This document shows positions 21,418 to 29,233 of a DNA stretch of 46,174 bases, piece by piece; the first letter of the stretch is position 1, and each line of letters begins with the position of its first letter. A program made the translations under genes and the position numbers. The notes below the pieces were generated by a model. That model was not told the origin of the DNA. It made no database searches and saw nothing but the letters and a program-made list of their open reading frames with translations. Origin of the DNA: a virus; the IMG/VR virus record IMGVR_UViG_3300042147_000021, positions 1-46,174 of that record; one strand, written 5' to 3'.

Positions 21418-21718
21418 GCCCATGGTTCTCGGCAGTGGGTTCGACGTAGAGCTGCATACCGGCAGTCAGGCTTTGCTGGAGCGCGTATGCGCGGCGCTAG
21501 AGGCACTGGTCAAGCAAGGAGAGCCACCAGAGGTTAGCGAGGCTCAGATCGCACCACAGGCGCTCAACGCTAGGCCGACAGGGTTGAACACTCGTGAAGC
21601 GGTCTGCAAAGGCGCATGGGAGTTAGGCACGGCATGCGGTAAGTGCGAACGATGCCGGACTACACGACCAGTAAACGCGGCAACGCTAGCCGATATGTGG
21701 GCCCGTCGAAATGAGTAA
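21305..21718 (+). CDS. Hypothetical protein with C-terminal zinc motif (137 aa)
   Basis: A ferredoxin-like N-terminal part (LLVLKTAQHLSKAQIESL, GSGFDVELH) is followed by a linker and 'ACGKCERCRTT', a CxxCxxC motif. The end overlaps the HNH gene start. The start has only a weak ribosome site, so it may be coupled to the 57-aa gene. Function unknown. Confidence 0.6.
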   Translation: MNDSKCLLVLKTAQHLSKAQIESLTDLITPTAEALGAEPMVLGSGFDVELHTGSQALLERVCAALEALVKQGEPPEVSEAQIAPQALNARPTGLNTREAVCKGAWELGTACGKCERCRTTRPVNAATLADMWARRNE

Positions 21719-22064
21719 GTCCCGCGTCACCATGCAGCCCACACGCGCCAAGGAGGTCAGCACGCAGGCTGTGCAGATGCTGAACCCTGACGCATGGCGC
21801 GAAGGGCTGACTACTGCACAACGGGGCTACGGGTATCGATGGCAGAAGGCGAGGCTCAGTCATCTTTCCAAGTTCCCTTTGTGCTGGTACTGCGAACAGG
21901 AAGGACGCGTCACAGCGGCCAACGTGGTGGACCATAGCGTGCCGCATCGAGGCGATCAGAAGATCTTCTGGGATAAGGCGCTGTGGAGATCGAGCTGCCT
22001 ACCCTGTCACTCGGTCAAGACAGCGCGTGAGGAAGGCGGCATAGGCGCTCAACGCAAAGGCTGA
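21711..22064 (+). CDS. HNH endonuclease upstream of the terminase (117 aa)
   Basis: Zinc pair CWYC (58-61) and CLPCH (96-100) frame the HNH core: DHSVPHRGD with DH at 74-75, then 'FWDKALWRSSCLPCHSVKT'. This is the small HNH protein that lies next to terminase genes in many HK97-like phages and takes part in DNA packaging cleavage with the terminase. The location immediately before terS supports it. Confidence 0.85.
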   Translation: MSKSRVTMQPTRAKEVSTQAVQMLNPDAWREGLTTAQRGYGYRWQKARLSHLSKFPLCWYCEQEGRVTAANVVDHSVPHRGDQKIFWDKALWRSSCLPCHSVKTAREEGGIGAQRKG

Positions 22065-22071
22065 GCCGGCA

Positions 22072-22096
22072 AAGGCTGCGCATTCGTAGCAGCCTT
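22072..22096 (+). other. Stem-loop after the HNH gene
   Basis: AAGGCTGC / GCAGCCTT, 8-bp stem, 9-base loop, just after the stop codon. No U-run follows, so it is a weak terminator candidate at best. Confidence 0.35.
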
Positions 22097-22121
22097 CAAC
22101 CAAATGCGTAATGCTTGCGCA

Positions 22122-22151
22122 TTGATAGTCAATAACCATTCGTCGTAATCC
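22122..22151 (+). promoter_or_regulatory. Weak promoter candidate before terS
   Basis: TTGATA (22122-22127), 18 bp, TAATCC (22146-22151) in the 268-bp gap before the small terminase gene. The rest of the gap (22065-22332) holds no gene that I can support. Confidence 0.35.
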
Positions 22152-22332
22152 AAAATCCATTTCACGATAGGGAAACCTAATCAGAACCAGGAAAACCGAT
22201 AGCGGGGGGCTATCAGAAGGCCAGAATACGACCGGATGGCTGATCGCGCCGACCTCTTCGAGAGGGAATAAAACCTCCATGCTTTGTTACCCGTGTTAGC
22301 CTAGTCTCGTGAGTAACAACAGGACAGACGCA

Positions 22333-22806
22333 ATGCTTAACGAAACCCAAGAACTTTTCTTCAAGGCGACCCTGCGTGGCGAAAAGCCGGAACAGGCTGC
22401 TATCAGCGCCGGGCTCAGCGCGAAGACCGCAAAGGCGGCAGGGCACCGAATGCGTAAACACCCTGCAATCGTGGCAGCACTAGCAGCTATCGGTATTGGT
22501 ACTAAGGCGGGAACCGCCAGTAAACCAGAAGCTTCGGGCGACCATTCAGAGCCTGATATCGTGACGGTAGAAATACCTGAGACGGACGACCCAAAGGTTT
22601 TCCTGGCCGCGCTTATGAATTGCCCGAAGGCCGGAGTGAAGGCCCGACTGGAAGCGGCCAAAGCGCTGCTGCCTTTTGAGCATGCGAAGATGGGGGAGAA
22701 AGGCAAGAAGGAAAAACTAACCGACGCGGCGAAAGGTGCGTCGGCCGGCGGAAGATTCGCCCTGGCCGCACCGCCAAAGCTTGTCGTGAACAACACCGAG
22801 AAGTAG
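22333..22806 (+). CDS. terS: Terminase small subunit (157 aa)
   Basis: N-terminal 'LNETQELFFKATLRGEKPEQAAISAGLSAKTA' region (quoted in parts: FFKATLRGEKPEQAA, ISAGLSAKTA) is the helix-turn-helix of small terminases, followed by 'RMRKHPAIVAAL'. The C-terminal half is charged. It recognises phage DNA and loads the large subunit. ATG 22333 is preferred to GTG 22309 because AGGA lies about 10 bases upstream. Confidence 0.75.
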   Translation: MLNETQELFFKATLRGEKPEQAAISAGLSAKTAKAAGHRMRKHPAIVAALAAIGIGTKAGTASKPEASGDHSEPDIVTVEIPETDDPKVFLAALMNCPKAGVKARLEAAKALLPFEHAKMGEKGKKEKLTDAAKGASAGGRFALAAPPKLVVNNTEK

Positions 22807-22813
22807 AATGACG

Positions 22814-22849
22814 AAACCCCGCGGTGCGCTAACACCTGCGGGGTTTCTT
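22814..22849 (+). terminator. Intrinsic terminator between terS and the second HNH gene
   Basis: AAACCCCGC-GGTG, 6-base loop, CACC-T-GCGGGGTTT followed by CTT. A 13-bp stem with one bulge directly after terS. It would reduce readthrough into the HNH and terL genes. The symmetric A/T ends could work in both directions. Confidence 0.7.
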
Positions 22850-22873
22850 ACCGATCCGCATCTGAGGTGCTTC

Positions 22874-23782
22874 ATGGCTGCAGCGAATTCTACACAACAT
22901 ATTATCCCCGGCGAACTAAAAGTTTGCACAAAGTGCTCCGAAGCGAAACCGCGCGGGGAATTCCACATCGGCAAGGAATACCCTGACGGGCGTAAGGCGT
23001 CATGCAAAGTGTGTATCCAGGCTCAACGACGCGCCAAGTATCACAGTCAGCGAGAGGACGAGATAGAGAAGCGTCGGGCCAGGAAAGCGACTGAAGAGTG
23101 GCAAGCTTTAAAACCCGAGCGTAAAGCGGCAGCGAAGGTTCGCTTGAAGAAACGAATCGCTGAAACCATGCCGGACGATAAGTGCTGCACTTCCTGCGCC
23201 AGCATACTCCCCGCCACGACCGCGTATTTTCACCGCGCCCCCACCGGCAGCTTCGGTTTAACGGCGACTTGCGTAGACTGCGTACGCATCGCTTACCAGA
23301 AGAGAGCAGCACAAGACAGGGACAAGATTAGAGAGACCGCCAGGGCTTCTTACGCTAGAAATGCCCCGCGTAAACTTGCTCAGCAGAGAATAAAAAGGCG
23401 TACGGACCCAGCATTCGCTATTCACATGAGAGTTTCTAGCTCCGTGCGAAATAGCCTCGGCAGATCAAGATTAGAAACTTCGTGGATTAACCTTCTAGAT
23501 TTTAGCGCAGCGGAATTGCACGCCCATCTTGAGCGGCAATTCACCGAAGGCATGACGTGGGAACTCTTCATGGCCGGAGAAATAGAGATAGATCACGTAA
23601 TCCCTGTGTCATTCTTCCGCCCTAGCGCAGTTGACTCTGTAGAGTTCCGCATGTGCTGGAACCTGAAAAACCTGCAACCGCTTTGGCGTTTAGATAACCG
23701 CCTTAAGCGCGATACTCTCCCGGCTAACTTCACTGAGCTGTGGAACGAACTCTATTACGAGGCGAACCGATATGCAGCTTGA
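22874..23782 (+). CDS. HNH endonuclease with zinc-finger pairs, between terS and terL (302 aa)
   Basis: N-terminal zinc pairs (C18, C21 in VCTKC and C44, C47 in CKVC), a basic helix, a second set (CCTSC, CVDC), and a C-terminal HNH core 'IEIDHVIPVSFF' with 'WNLKNLQPLWRLDNRLKRD'. This looks like a mobile homing-type nuclease. ATG 22874 has GAGGTG upstream and lies after the terminator; an in-frame start at 22808 would run through the terminator hairpin. Its end overlaps the terL start by 11 bp. Confidence 0.8.
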   Translation: MAAANSTQHIIPGELKVCTKCSEAKPRGEFHIGKEYPDGRKASCKVCIQAQRRAKYHSQREDEIEKRRARKATEEWQALKPERKAAAKVRLKKRIAETMPDDKCCTSCASILPATTAYFHRAPTGSFGLTATCVDCVRIAYQKRAAQDRDKIRETARASYARNAPRKLAQQRIKRRTDPAFAIHMRVSSSVRNSLGRSRLETSWINLLDFSAAELHAHLERQFTEGMTWELFMAGEIEIDHVIPVSFFRPSAVDSVEFRMCWNLKNLQPLWRLDNRLKRDTLPANFTELWNELYYEANRYAA

Positions 23783-25439
23783 GTGGACAACCCAGAACCC
23801 AACGTGGGAAAGCGATATTGTCGCCGGCCGTAGCCTCCTGCCGTGCGCGCCGCTGTTCCCAGACGAAGCCCTAGCCGGCCTGGACGTTATGCAACAACTT
23901 CGGATTGTCGACGCGCCGGGTAGCCCGACCATAGGTGAATCGTGCGCCCCTTGGGTAAGCGACTTCGCTGGCTCTGTGTTTGGCGCCTACGATCCGGATT
24001 CAGGTATTCGGCACATTAAAGAATTCATGTTGACTATTCCGAAGAAGAATTCGAAAAGTACGATCGCCGCGGCCATCATGCTGACGCTGCTGATCCGCAA
24101 CTGGAGAACGTCTGCCGAGATGATCATCCTGGCGCCGACGATCGAGGTAGCGAATAACGCCTACGCCCCTGCGCGCGACATGGTTAAGCATGACCCTGAA
24201 CTAGCCGAACTGCTCCAGGTTCAAGACCATCTGCGCACGATCACCCACCGCGGCACGGGCGCCACGCTGAAAGTGGTAGCGGCCGACTCGAACACGGTGT
24301 CCGGCAAAAAGGCCAGTTTTGTTCTGATAGACGAGATCCACCAGTTCGGCGCTATGCCAAACGCGGAAAACATGTTCCGTGAAGCGACCGGCGGCCTAAT
24401 CGCCCGGCCCGAAGGTTGCATCATCTACTTGACCACGCAATCCGATAAACCGCCTGCAGGAGTATTCCGCCAGAAGCTCATGTACGCCCGCGGTGTGCGT
24501 GACGGCAGGATTGATGACAAACGTTTCTTGCCGGTGATCTACGAATTCCCGCAACACATGCTGGATTCTGGCGAAGCTCGAAACCCTGAGAATTTCCATA
24601 TCGTTAACCCGAACATGGGCTATTCGGTCGACCGCGGTTATCTGGAACGCGAGTACGCCAAGGCCCAAGAAACCGGAGAGGAATCCGTCTTAGGCTTCTT
24701 GAGTAAATTCCTGAACATCGAAATTGGCCTGGCGCTAAGAACCGATCGATGGGCTGGCGCCGACTTCTGGCAAGAGCAGTCCGACAAGTCCGTTACGCTC
24801 GACTCTATGCTCGAGCGCTGCGAAGTGATCGATGTAGGTATCGACGGCGGCGGACTGGACGACCTTCTCGGGCTCTCCCTGGTCGGTAGAGAGAAGGACA
24901 CGGGAAACTGGCTTACGTGGGCGGGCGCATGGGCTCACCCCTCCGCACTCGCCAGGAATAAGCAAGAGGCCGCCCGCTTCCACGATTTCAGCCGCGATAA
25001 AGATCTCGTCTTAGTCAACCGCATCGGGGAAGACGTAACGGAAGTGTGCGACATCGTCGAACGCGTTTATGACTCAGGGCTACTCGACAAGATCGGCGTT
25101 GACCCGGTCGGTATCGGCGCCATCTTCGACGAACTGGTCGCGCGGTCTATACCTGAAGACAAGATCGTGGGTATCAGCCAGGGTTGGAAACTCGGAGGCG
25201 CGATTAAGACCACTGAACGCCGCCTAGCTGAAGGGAAGTTGAAGCACGCCGAACAGCCTTTGATGTCGTGGTGCGTATCCAACTGCCGTGTAGAGCCGCG
25301 GGCAAACTCGATCCTGATCACGAAGCAGGCTTCAGGCTCGGCGAAGATTGACCCGGTGATGGCGCTGTTCAACGCCGTGTCGCTGATGGCGCTTAACCCG
25401 GCAGCAGCGCACAAAAAGTTTCAAATGCTGTTTTTATGA
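23772..25439 (+). CDS. terL: Terminase large subunit (555 aa)
   Basis: Terminase_1/HK97-type motor. The Walker A-like IPKKNSKST is at about 89-97, Walker B VLIDEIH at 184-190, the coupling motif 'YLTTQS' follows, and the nuclease Asp motif VGIDGGGLDD is near 354-363 with a further 'IGVDPVG'. It pumps DNA into proheads and cuts the concatemer. It overlaps the HNH gene and precedes the capsid gene, the normal HK97-like order. Confidence 0.92.
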   Translation: MQLEWTTQNPTWESDIVAGRSLLPCAPLFPDEALAGLDVMQQLRIVDAPGSPTIGESCAPWVSDFAGSVFGAYDPDSGIRHIKEFMLTIPKKNSKSTIAAAIMLTLLIRNWRTSAEMIILAPTIEVANNAYAPARDMVKHDPELAELLQVQDHLRTITHRGTGATLKVVAADSNTVSGKKASFVLIDEIHQFGAMPNAENMFREATGGLIARPEGCIIYLTTQSDKPPAGVFRQKLMYARGVRDGRIDDKRFLPVIYEFPQHMLDSGEARNPENFHIVNPNMGYSVDRGYLEREYAKAQETGEESVLGFLSKFLNIEIGLALRTDRWAGADFWQEQSDKSVTLDSMLERCEVIDVGIDGGGLDDLLGLSLVGREKDTGNWLTWAGAWAHPSALARNKQEAARFHDFSRDKDLVLVNRIGEDVTEVCDIVERVYDSGLLDKIGVDPVGIGAIFDELVARSIPEDKIVGISQGWKLGGAIKTTERRLAEGKLKHAEQPLMSWCVSNCRVEPRANSILITKQASGSAKIDPVMALFNAVSLMALNPAAAHKKFQMLFL

Positions 25440-25473
25440 GTTACAGTGCGCGTAATTTACCGGAGCTGTATAC

Positions 25474-27465
25474 ATGAACAGAGCCTACAGTTTTCTTGAG
25501 GTTAAGGCCGTCGGCGAGGAAACTCGAACGATTACCGGGATTGCGACAAGCCCCGAAGTAGATCGCGTGGGCGATGTTGTCGAGCCGCTCGGGGTCCGTT
25601 ATAAAAACCCTTTGCCGCTCCTGTGGCAGCACGAGCACGACAAGCCCATCGGCCTGGTAGAGTTCGGCAAGCCAACTGCGAAGGGCGTACCGTTTACCGC
25701 AACGCTGCCACGCATCGAAGAACCTGGCGCTTTGCAGGATCGGATTGAAGAGGCATGGCAGTCGATCAAAGCCGGCCTGGTCCGCGCAGTGTCGATCGGT
25801 TTTCGCTCCATTGAGTCGGAGAACATCGCCGGCACTTGGGGCACCCGCTACATGCAAACCGAAGTTTATGAGCTCAGCGCCGTGACCATTCCGGCGAACG
25901 CTTCTGCTACGATTAACACCGTCAAGTCTTTCGATACTGGATTACCTGCCGCGTCCGGCAAAAAGGAATTCACTGTCGTAAAACTTGCGAAACCCGCCGG
26001 CGCTTCGGCAACCAAAACCGTTACTAAATCCGTTCCGAAGCCCCAGGAGGGCCAAGACATGAATTTCGCAGAACAAATCAAGTCCTTCAAGGACACCATG
26101 GTGCAGAAATCCGCGCGCCAAAAAGAATTGATGGAAGCCGCCGAGGGCCGCACCCTGGACGAAGCGGAGTCGGAAGAGTTCGACACCATCACCGACGAAC
26201 TGAAAGCCGCTGAAGTCCACATCAAGCGCCTGGAAGTCATGGAAAAGGCTAACGTAGCCGCCGCCGCTCCAGTCACCGACGTGACCAACCAGGTTCACCG
26301 CGCGCCGCTCGTTGCCAAAAACACCGAGAAGCTGGAACCCGGCATCCTGTTTGCCCGCTACGCCATGTGCAAAATGGCCTCGCAGAATAACCCAGCAATG
26401 GCCGTAGAAATCGCGAAGTCGAAGTATCCACAGCACGAAGGCATGATCAAAGCCTTGGACCTGGAAGCTCGCGGCCAGAAAATGCAAGGCTTGATGAAAG
26501 CCACTGTGGAAGCTGGCACTACCCTGGACGCCACCTGGGCGGCCCCACTGGTCCAGTACCAGAACTTCGCCGGTGATTTCGTCGAGTATCTGCGTCCTCG
26601 CACCATCCTCGGCCAGTTCGGCACCGGCGGCATCCCGTCGCTGAACCGTATCCCGTTCAACGTCCGCATCGCGGGACAGACCACTGGCGGCCAAGCGTAC
26701 TGGGTAGGTGAAGGCGCGCCGAAGCCGCTGACCGCGTTCGACTTCAACGACACCGAACTGCGCTGGAACAAAATTGCGACCATCGCGGTTCTGACCAACG
26801 AACTGATCCGCTTCAGCGATCCTTCGGCTGAACGTCTCGTACGTGACGGCCTGGCCGCTGCGGTAATCGAGCGTGCGGACATCGACTTCGTTGATCCGGC
26901 CAAGGCTGCTGTTGCCAACGTGTCGCCTGCTTCGATCACCAACGGCATCGCCGGCATTCCTTCCAGCGGCAACACCGCTGAGGACATCCGCGCGGACATC
27001 GCCGCTCTGTGGGCTCCATTCATCGCCGCACGTAACGCCCCGCGTAACGCTGTGTACTTGATGGACTCGACCACCGCGCTGGCGCTGAGCATGATGGTAA
27101 ACCCATTGGGCCAGTCGGAGTTCCCGGGTATCACTATGAACGGCGGCACTTTCATGGGCGTCCCGGTGATCGTGTCCGACTACCTGCCTGTTGATTCGGG
27201 CGGCGGCATGGTGGTTCTGCTGAACGCTTCGGACATCTGGCTGGCTGATGATGGCCAAGTGACCATCGACGCTTCCCGTGAAGCCTCCTTGCAGATGCTG
27301 GACAACCCAACCAACAACAGCGGCACCGGTACTCCTACCACCATGGTGTCGATGTTCCAAACCAACAGCACTGCCTTCCTGGCAGAGCGCTTCATCAACT
27401 GGCAGCGTCGCCGCGCATCGGCGGTGTCCTACCTCACCGACGTGAACTGGGGCGCCGGCGCGTAA
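25474..27465 (+). CDS. Prohead protease - major capsid protein fusion (663 aa)
   Basis: Residues 1-150 are an S78/HK97 gp4-type prohead protease, with the His in LWQHEHDKP (His53 or His55) and Ser107 in VSIGF. After a linker, residues 200-265 are a coiled-coil delta (scaffold) region ('ELMEAAEGRTLDEAESEEF'). The rest is an HK97-fold capsid protein ('FVEYLRPRTILGQFG', 'AYWVGEGAPKPLT', 'WNKIATIAVLTNELI', 'MNGGTFMGVPVIVSDYLP'). CGGAG precedes the start. Fused forms occur in other phages. An internal start at 26059 probably yields capsid protein alone. Confidence 0.9.
   Translation: MNRAYSFLEVKAVGEETRTITGIATSPEVDRVGDVVEPLGVRYKNPLPLLWQHEHDKPIGLVEFGKPTAKGVPFTATLPRIEEPGALQDRIEEAWQSIKAGLVRAVSIGFRSIESENIAGTWGTRYMQTEVYELSAVTIPANASATINTVKSFDTGLPAASGKKEFTVVKLAKPAGASATKTVTKSVPKPQEGQDMNFAEQIKSFKDTMVQKSARQKELMEAAEGRTLDEAESEEFDTITDELKAAEVHIKRLEVMEKANVAAAAPVTDVTNQVHRAPLVAKNTEKLEPGILFARYAMCKMASQNNPAMAVEIAKSKYPQHEGMIKALDLEARGQKMQGLMKATVEAGTTLDATWAAPLVQYQNFAGDFVEYLRPRTILGQFGTGGIPSLNRIPFNVRIAGQTTGGQAYWVGEGAPKPLTAFDFNDTELRWNKIATIAVLTNELIRFSDPSAERLVRDGLAAAVIERADIDFVDPAKAAVANVSPASITNGIAGIPSSGNTAEDIRADIAALWAPFIAARNAPRNAVYLMDSTTALALSMMVNPLGQSEFPGITMNGGTFMGVPVIVSDYLPVDSGGGMVVLLNASDIWLADDGQVTIDASREASLQMLDNPTNNSGTGTPTTMVSMFQTNSTAFLAERFINWQRRRASAVSYLTDVNWGAGA
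26059..27465 (+). CDS. Major capsid protein from an internal start (468 aa)
   Basis: In-frame ATG at residue 196 of the fusion (MNFAEQIKSF) with a perfect AGGAGG at 26045-26050, eight bases upstream. Initiation here would make the delta-domain plus HK97-fold capsid precursor without the protease, at far higher level than the fusion. This would give many capsid subunits and few protease copies. Seen directly: the ribosome site and frame; use of the start is inference. Confidence 0.65.
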   Translation: MNFAEQIKSFKDTMVQKSARQKELMEAAEGRTLDEAESEEFDTITDELKAAEVHIKRLEVMEKANVAAAAPVTDVTNQVHRAPLVAKNTEKLEPGILFARYAMCKMASQNNPAMAVEIAKSKYPQHEGMIKALDLEARGQKMQGLMKATVEAGTTLDATWAAPLVQYQNFAGDFVEYLRPRTILGQFGTGGIPSLNRIPFNVRIAGQTTGGQAYWVGEGAPKPLTAFDFNDTELRWNKIATIAVLTNELIRFSDPSAERLVRDGLAAAVIERADIDFVDPAKAAVANVSPASITNGIAGIPSSGNTAEDIRADIAALWAPFIAARNAPRNAVYLMDSTTALALSMMVNPLGQSEFPGITMNGGTFMGVPVIVSDYLPVDSGGGMVVLLNASDIWLADDGQVTIDASREASLQMLDNPTNNSGTGTPTTMVSMFQTNSTAFLAERFINWQRRRASAVSYLTDVNWGAGA

Positions 27466-27487
27466 TGCGCTACGCTGAGTGAACTGG

Positions 27488-27513
27488 AAAGGCCCTTCGG
27501 GGCCTTTTCTTTG
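27488..27513 (+). terminator. Intrinsic terminator after the capsid gene
   Basis: AAAGGCCC-TTCG-GGGCCTTTTCTTT: an 8-bp stem with a UUCG tetraloop and a T-rich tail, 20 bp after the capsid stop. It would cap the abundant capsid transcript. Confidence 0.85.
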
Positions 27514-27538
27514 AGTAATTTTCTGAAACCCGTATACT
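27511..27538 (+). promoter_or_regulatory. Putative promoter after the capsid terminator
   Basis: TTGAGT (27511-27516), 16 bp, TATACT (27533-27538), just after the terminator and about 25 bp before the next gene. It would restart transcription for the portal and connector genes. Confidence 0.5.
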
Positions 27539-27563
27539 CACCCTAAATTAGAGGGTTTTTCGC

Positions 27564-27854
27564 ATGAGCAAAGTCGAATTCAGCTATAGCCAAGCCCGAG
27601 GCGGTAAAACCGTACCGATGGCGAAGCGCTACGCTGAGACCCTGCGTAAGATGGGTTTTGGCACCTACCAGACCCGTATGCTTACCGCCGCAGAGCCAAA
27701 GACCAACGATGAACCGGAAGGCCCTCTCGTTTCCAAAGAGATCGCCGCGTTCGCCGCCGAAAACAATGTGGATCTGACCAAGGTTACCGGCACCGGTAAA
27801 GACGGCCGCATCAAAAAATCCGATGTTGAAGCCTTTATCGCTGTGCAGGTGTAA
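27564..27854 (+). CDS. Small protein with E3-binding (PSBD)-like domain (96 aa)
   Basis: The C-terminal 40 residues ('VSKEIAAFAAENNVDLTKV' and 'GTGKDGRIKKSDVEAFI') match the peripheral subunit-binding domain of 2-oxoacid dehydrogenase E2 proteins (pattern A..LA.E..VDL..V.GTG..GRI.K.DVE). The N-terminal part is basic with 'GFGTYQTRML'. It lies between capsid and portal genes, so it may be a minor head protein. The fold match is from the pattern; the role is unknown. Confidence 0.6.
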   Translation: MSKVEFSYSQARGGKTVPMAKRYAETLRKMGFGTYQTRMLTAAEPKTNDEPEGPLVSKEIAAFAAENNVDLTKVTGTGKDGRIKKSDVEAFIAVQV

Positions 27855-27856
27855 CG

Positions 27857-29233
27857 ATGCGTCTATTCGGCCGAGAACTGACCCTGAGCTTCAAGCGCGC
27901 GCCGATGTCGCCGCCCGGTACGGGCATGGGCGGTTGGTGGCCGATGATCAAAGAGCCGTACTCCGGCGCATGGCAAAAGAACGATACCTGGACCAACGAA
28001 ACGGTCCTGGCGCACTACGCGGTATACGCCTGCATCACCCTGATCGCGAATGACATCGGAAAGTTGCGTCAACGTTTGATGCAACTCGATCCGAACGGTA
28101 TCTGGAAAGAGACGACCAGTGCCGCTTTCAGCCCAGTGCTGAAAAAGCCGAACAACTATCAGAACCACATCCAATTCAAGCAGTGGTGGCAGACTTCCAA
28201 ACTGATCAGCGGCAACACCTACGGATTGAAGAAACGCGACCAGCGCGGCGTTGTCACATCGATCTATCTCCTCGATCCATGCCGCGTGCTCCCCCTAGTC
28301 GCCGAAGACGGTTCGATTTACTACCAGCTGAGCAACGACAATCTGAACCGGGTAGGAGACGGCGTTACCGTCCCGGCGTCGGAGATCATCCACGACCGGA
28401 TGAATTGCCTGTTTCACCCACTGGTCGGGGTATCCCCCCTGTACGCCGCCGCACAAGCCGCGTGCCAGTCGTTGAAGATGCAAAGCGATAGCTCTACGTT
28501 CTTTGAGAACGGAGCACGTCCTAGCGGCATCTTGTCGGCCCCTGGCGCTATCAGCGATGAAACGGCGAAACGGCTGAAGTCGCATTGGGATACAGAGTAC
28601 ACCGGAGCAAACTCCGGCCGAGTAGCCGTATTGGGCGACGATCTGAAGTTCCAGCAGATGAAAATGTCTGCCACGGATTCGCAGTTGATTGAGCAGTTCA
28701 AAATCACGGCGGAAATGATTTGCACCGCGTTCCACGTACCGCCGTCTAAAGTTGGGGTGACCATCGCGCCGACCGGCACGACCGCCGCGCAAGAGAACCA
28801 GAAGTACTATTCCGACTGCATCCAAGTGCTTGCGGAAGAGTACGAAGCCTGTATGGACGACGGGTTGTCTCTGCCGCCTGAATATGGCGTAGAGTTAGAC
28901 GTTGATGGCCTCCTGCGCATGGACATGGGCGCACTCGTTGAAACCCTAGCCGCTGGCGTGAAAGGTGGAGTAATGACCCCTAACTATGCTTTGCGCCGGT
29001 TGAATCAAGCGCCGGTTGAAGGTGGAGATACGATTTATTTGCAACAGCAAAACTATAGCATTCAGGCACTTTCCAGGCGCGACGCGCAAGCGGACCCGTT
29101 CGCTACCGGCACGACCGCTGCGCCAGTTCCGGAACCCGCTGCGCCGGCAGAACCAACTGACGAACAAATCCAAGACAGCGCGAAAATGCTCGCTCTGCTG
29201 ATCGAAAAGAGGCTCGCTAATGAACCTGCGTGA
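27857..29233 (+). CDS. Portal protein (458 aa)
   Basis: HK97-family portal: 'VLAHYAVYACITLIANDIGKL' near the start, 'YGLKKRDQRGVVTSIYLLDPCRV', 'EIIHDRMNCLFHPLVGVSPLY', and 'AEMICTAFHVPPSKVG' followed by 'AAQENQKYYSDC'. It forms the dodecameric ring through which DNA enters, and binds TerL. The C-terminus is alanine/proline-rich. It overlaps the next gene by 14 bp. Confidence 0.9.
   Translation: MRLFGRELTLSFKRAPMSPPGTGMGGWWPMIKEPYSGAWQKNDTWTNETVLAHYAVYACITLIANDIGKLRQRLMQLDPNGIWKETTSAAFSPVLKKPNNYQNHIQFKQWWQTSKLISGNTYGLKKRDQRGVVTSIYLLDPCRVLPLVAEDGSIYYQLSNDNLNRVGDGVTVPASEIIHDRMNCLFHPLVGVSPLYAAAQAACQSLKMQSDSSTFFENGARPSGILSAPGAISDETAKRLKSHWDTEYTGANSGRVAVLGDDLKFQQMKMSATDSQLIEQFKITAEMICTAFHVPPSKVGVTIAPTGTTAAQENQKYYSDCIQVLAEEYEACMDDGLSLPPEYGVELDVDGLLRMDMGALVETLAAGVKGGVMTPNYALRRLNQAPVEGGDTIYLQQQNYSIQALSRRDAQADPFATGTTAAPVPEPAAPAEPTDEQIQDSAKMLALLIEKRLANEPA

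Noticed and set aside
25942-27360. Minus-strand ORF of 472 codons
   Set aside because: Antisense shadow of the capsid gene; low complexity without any domain pattern.
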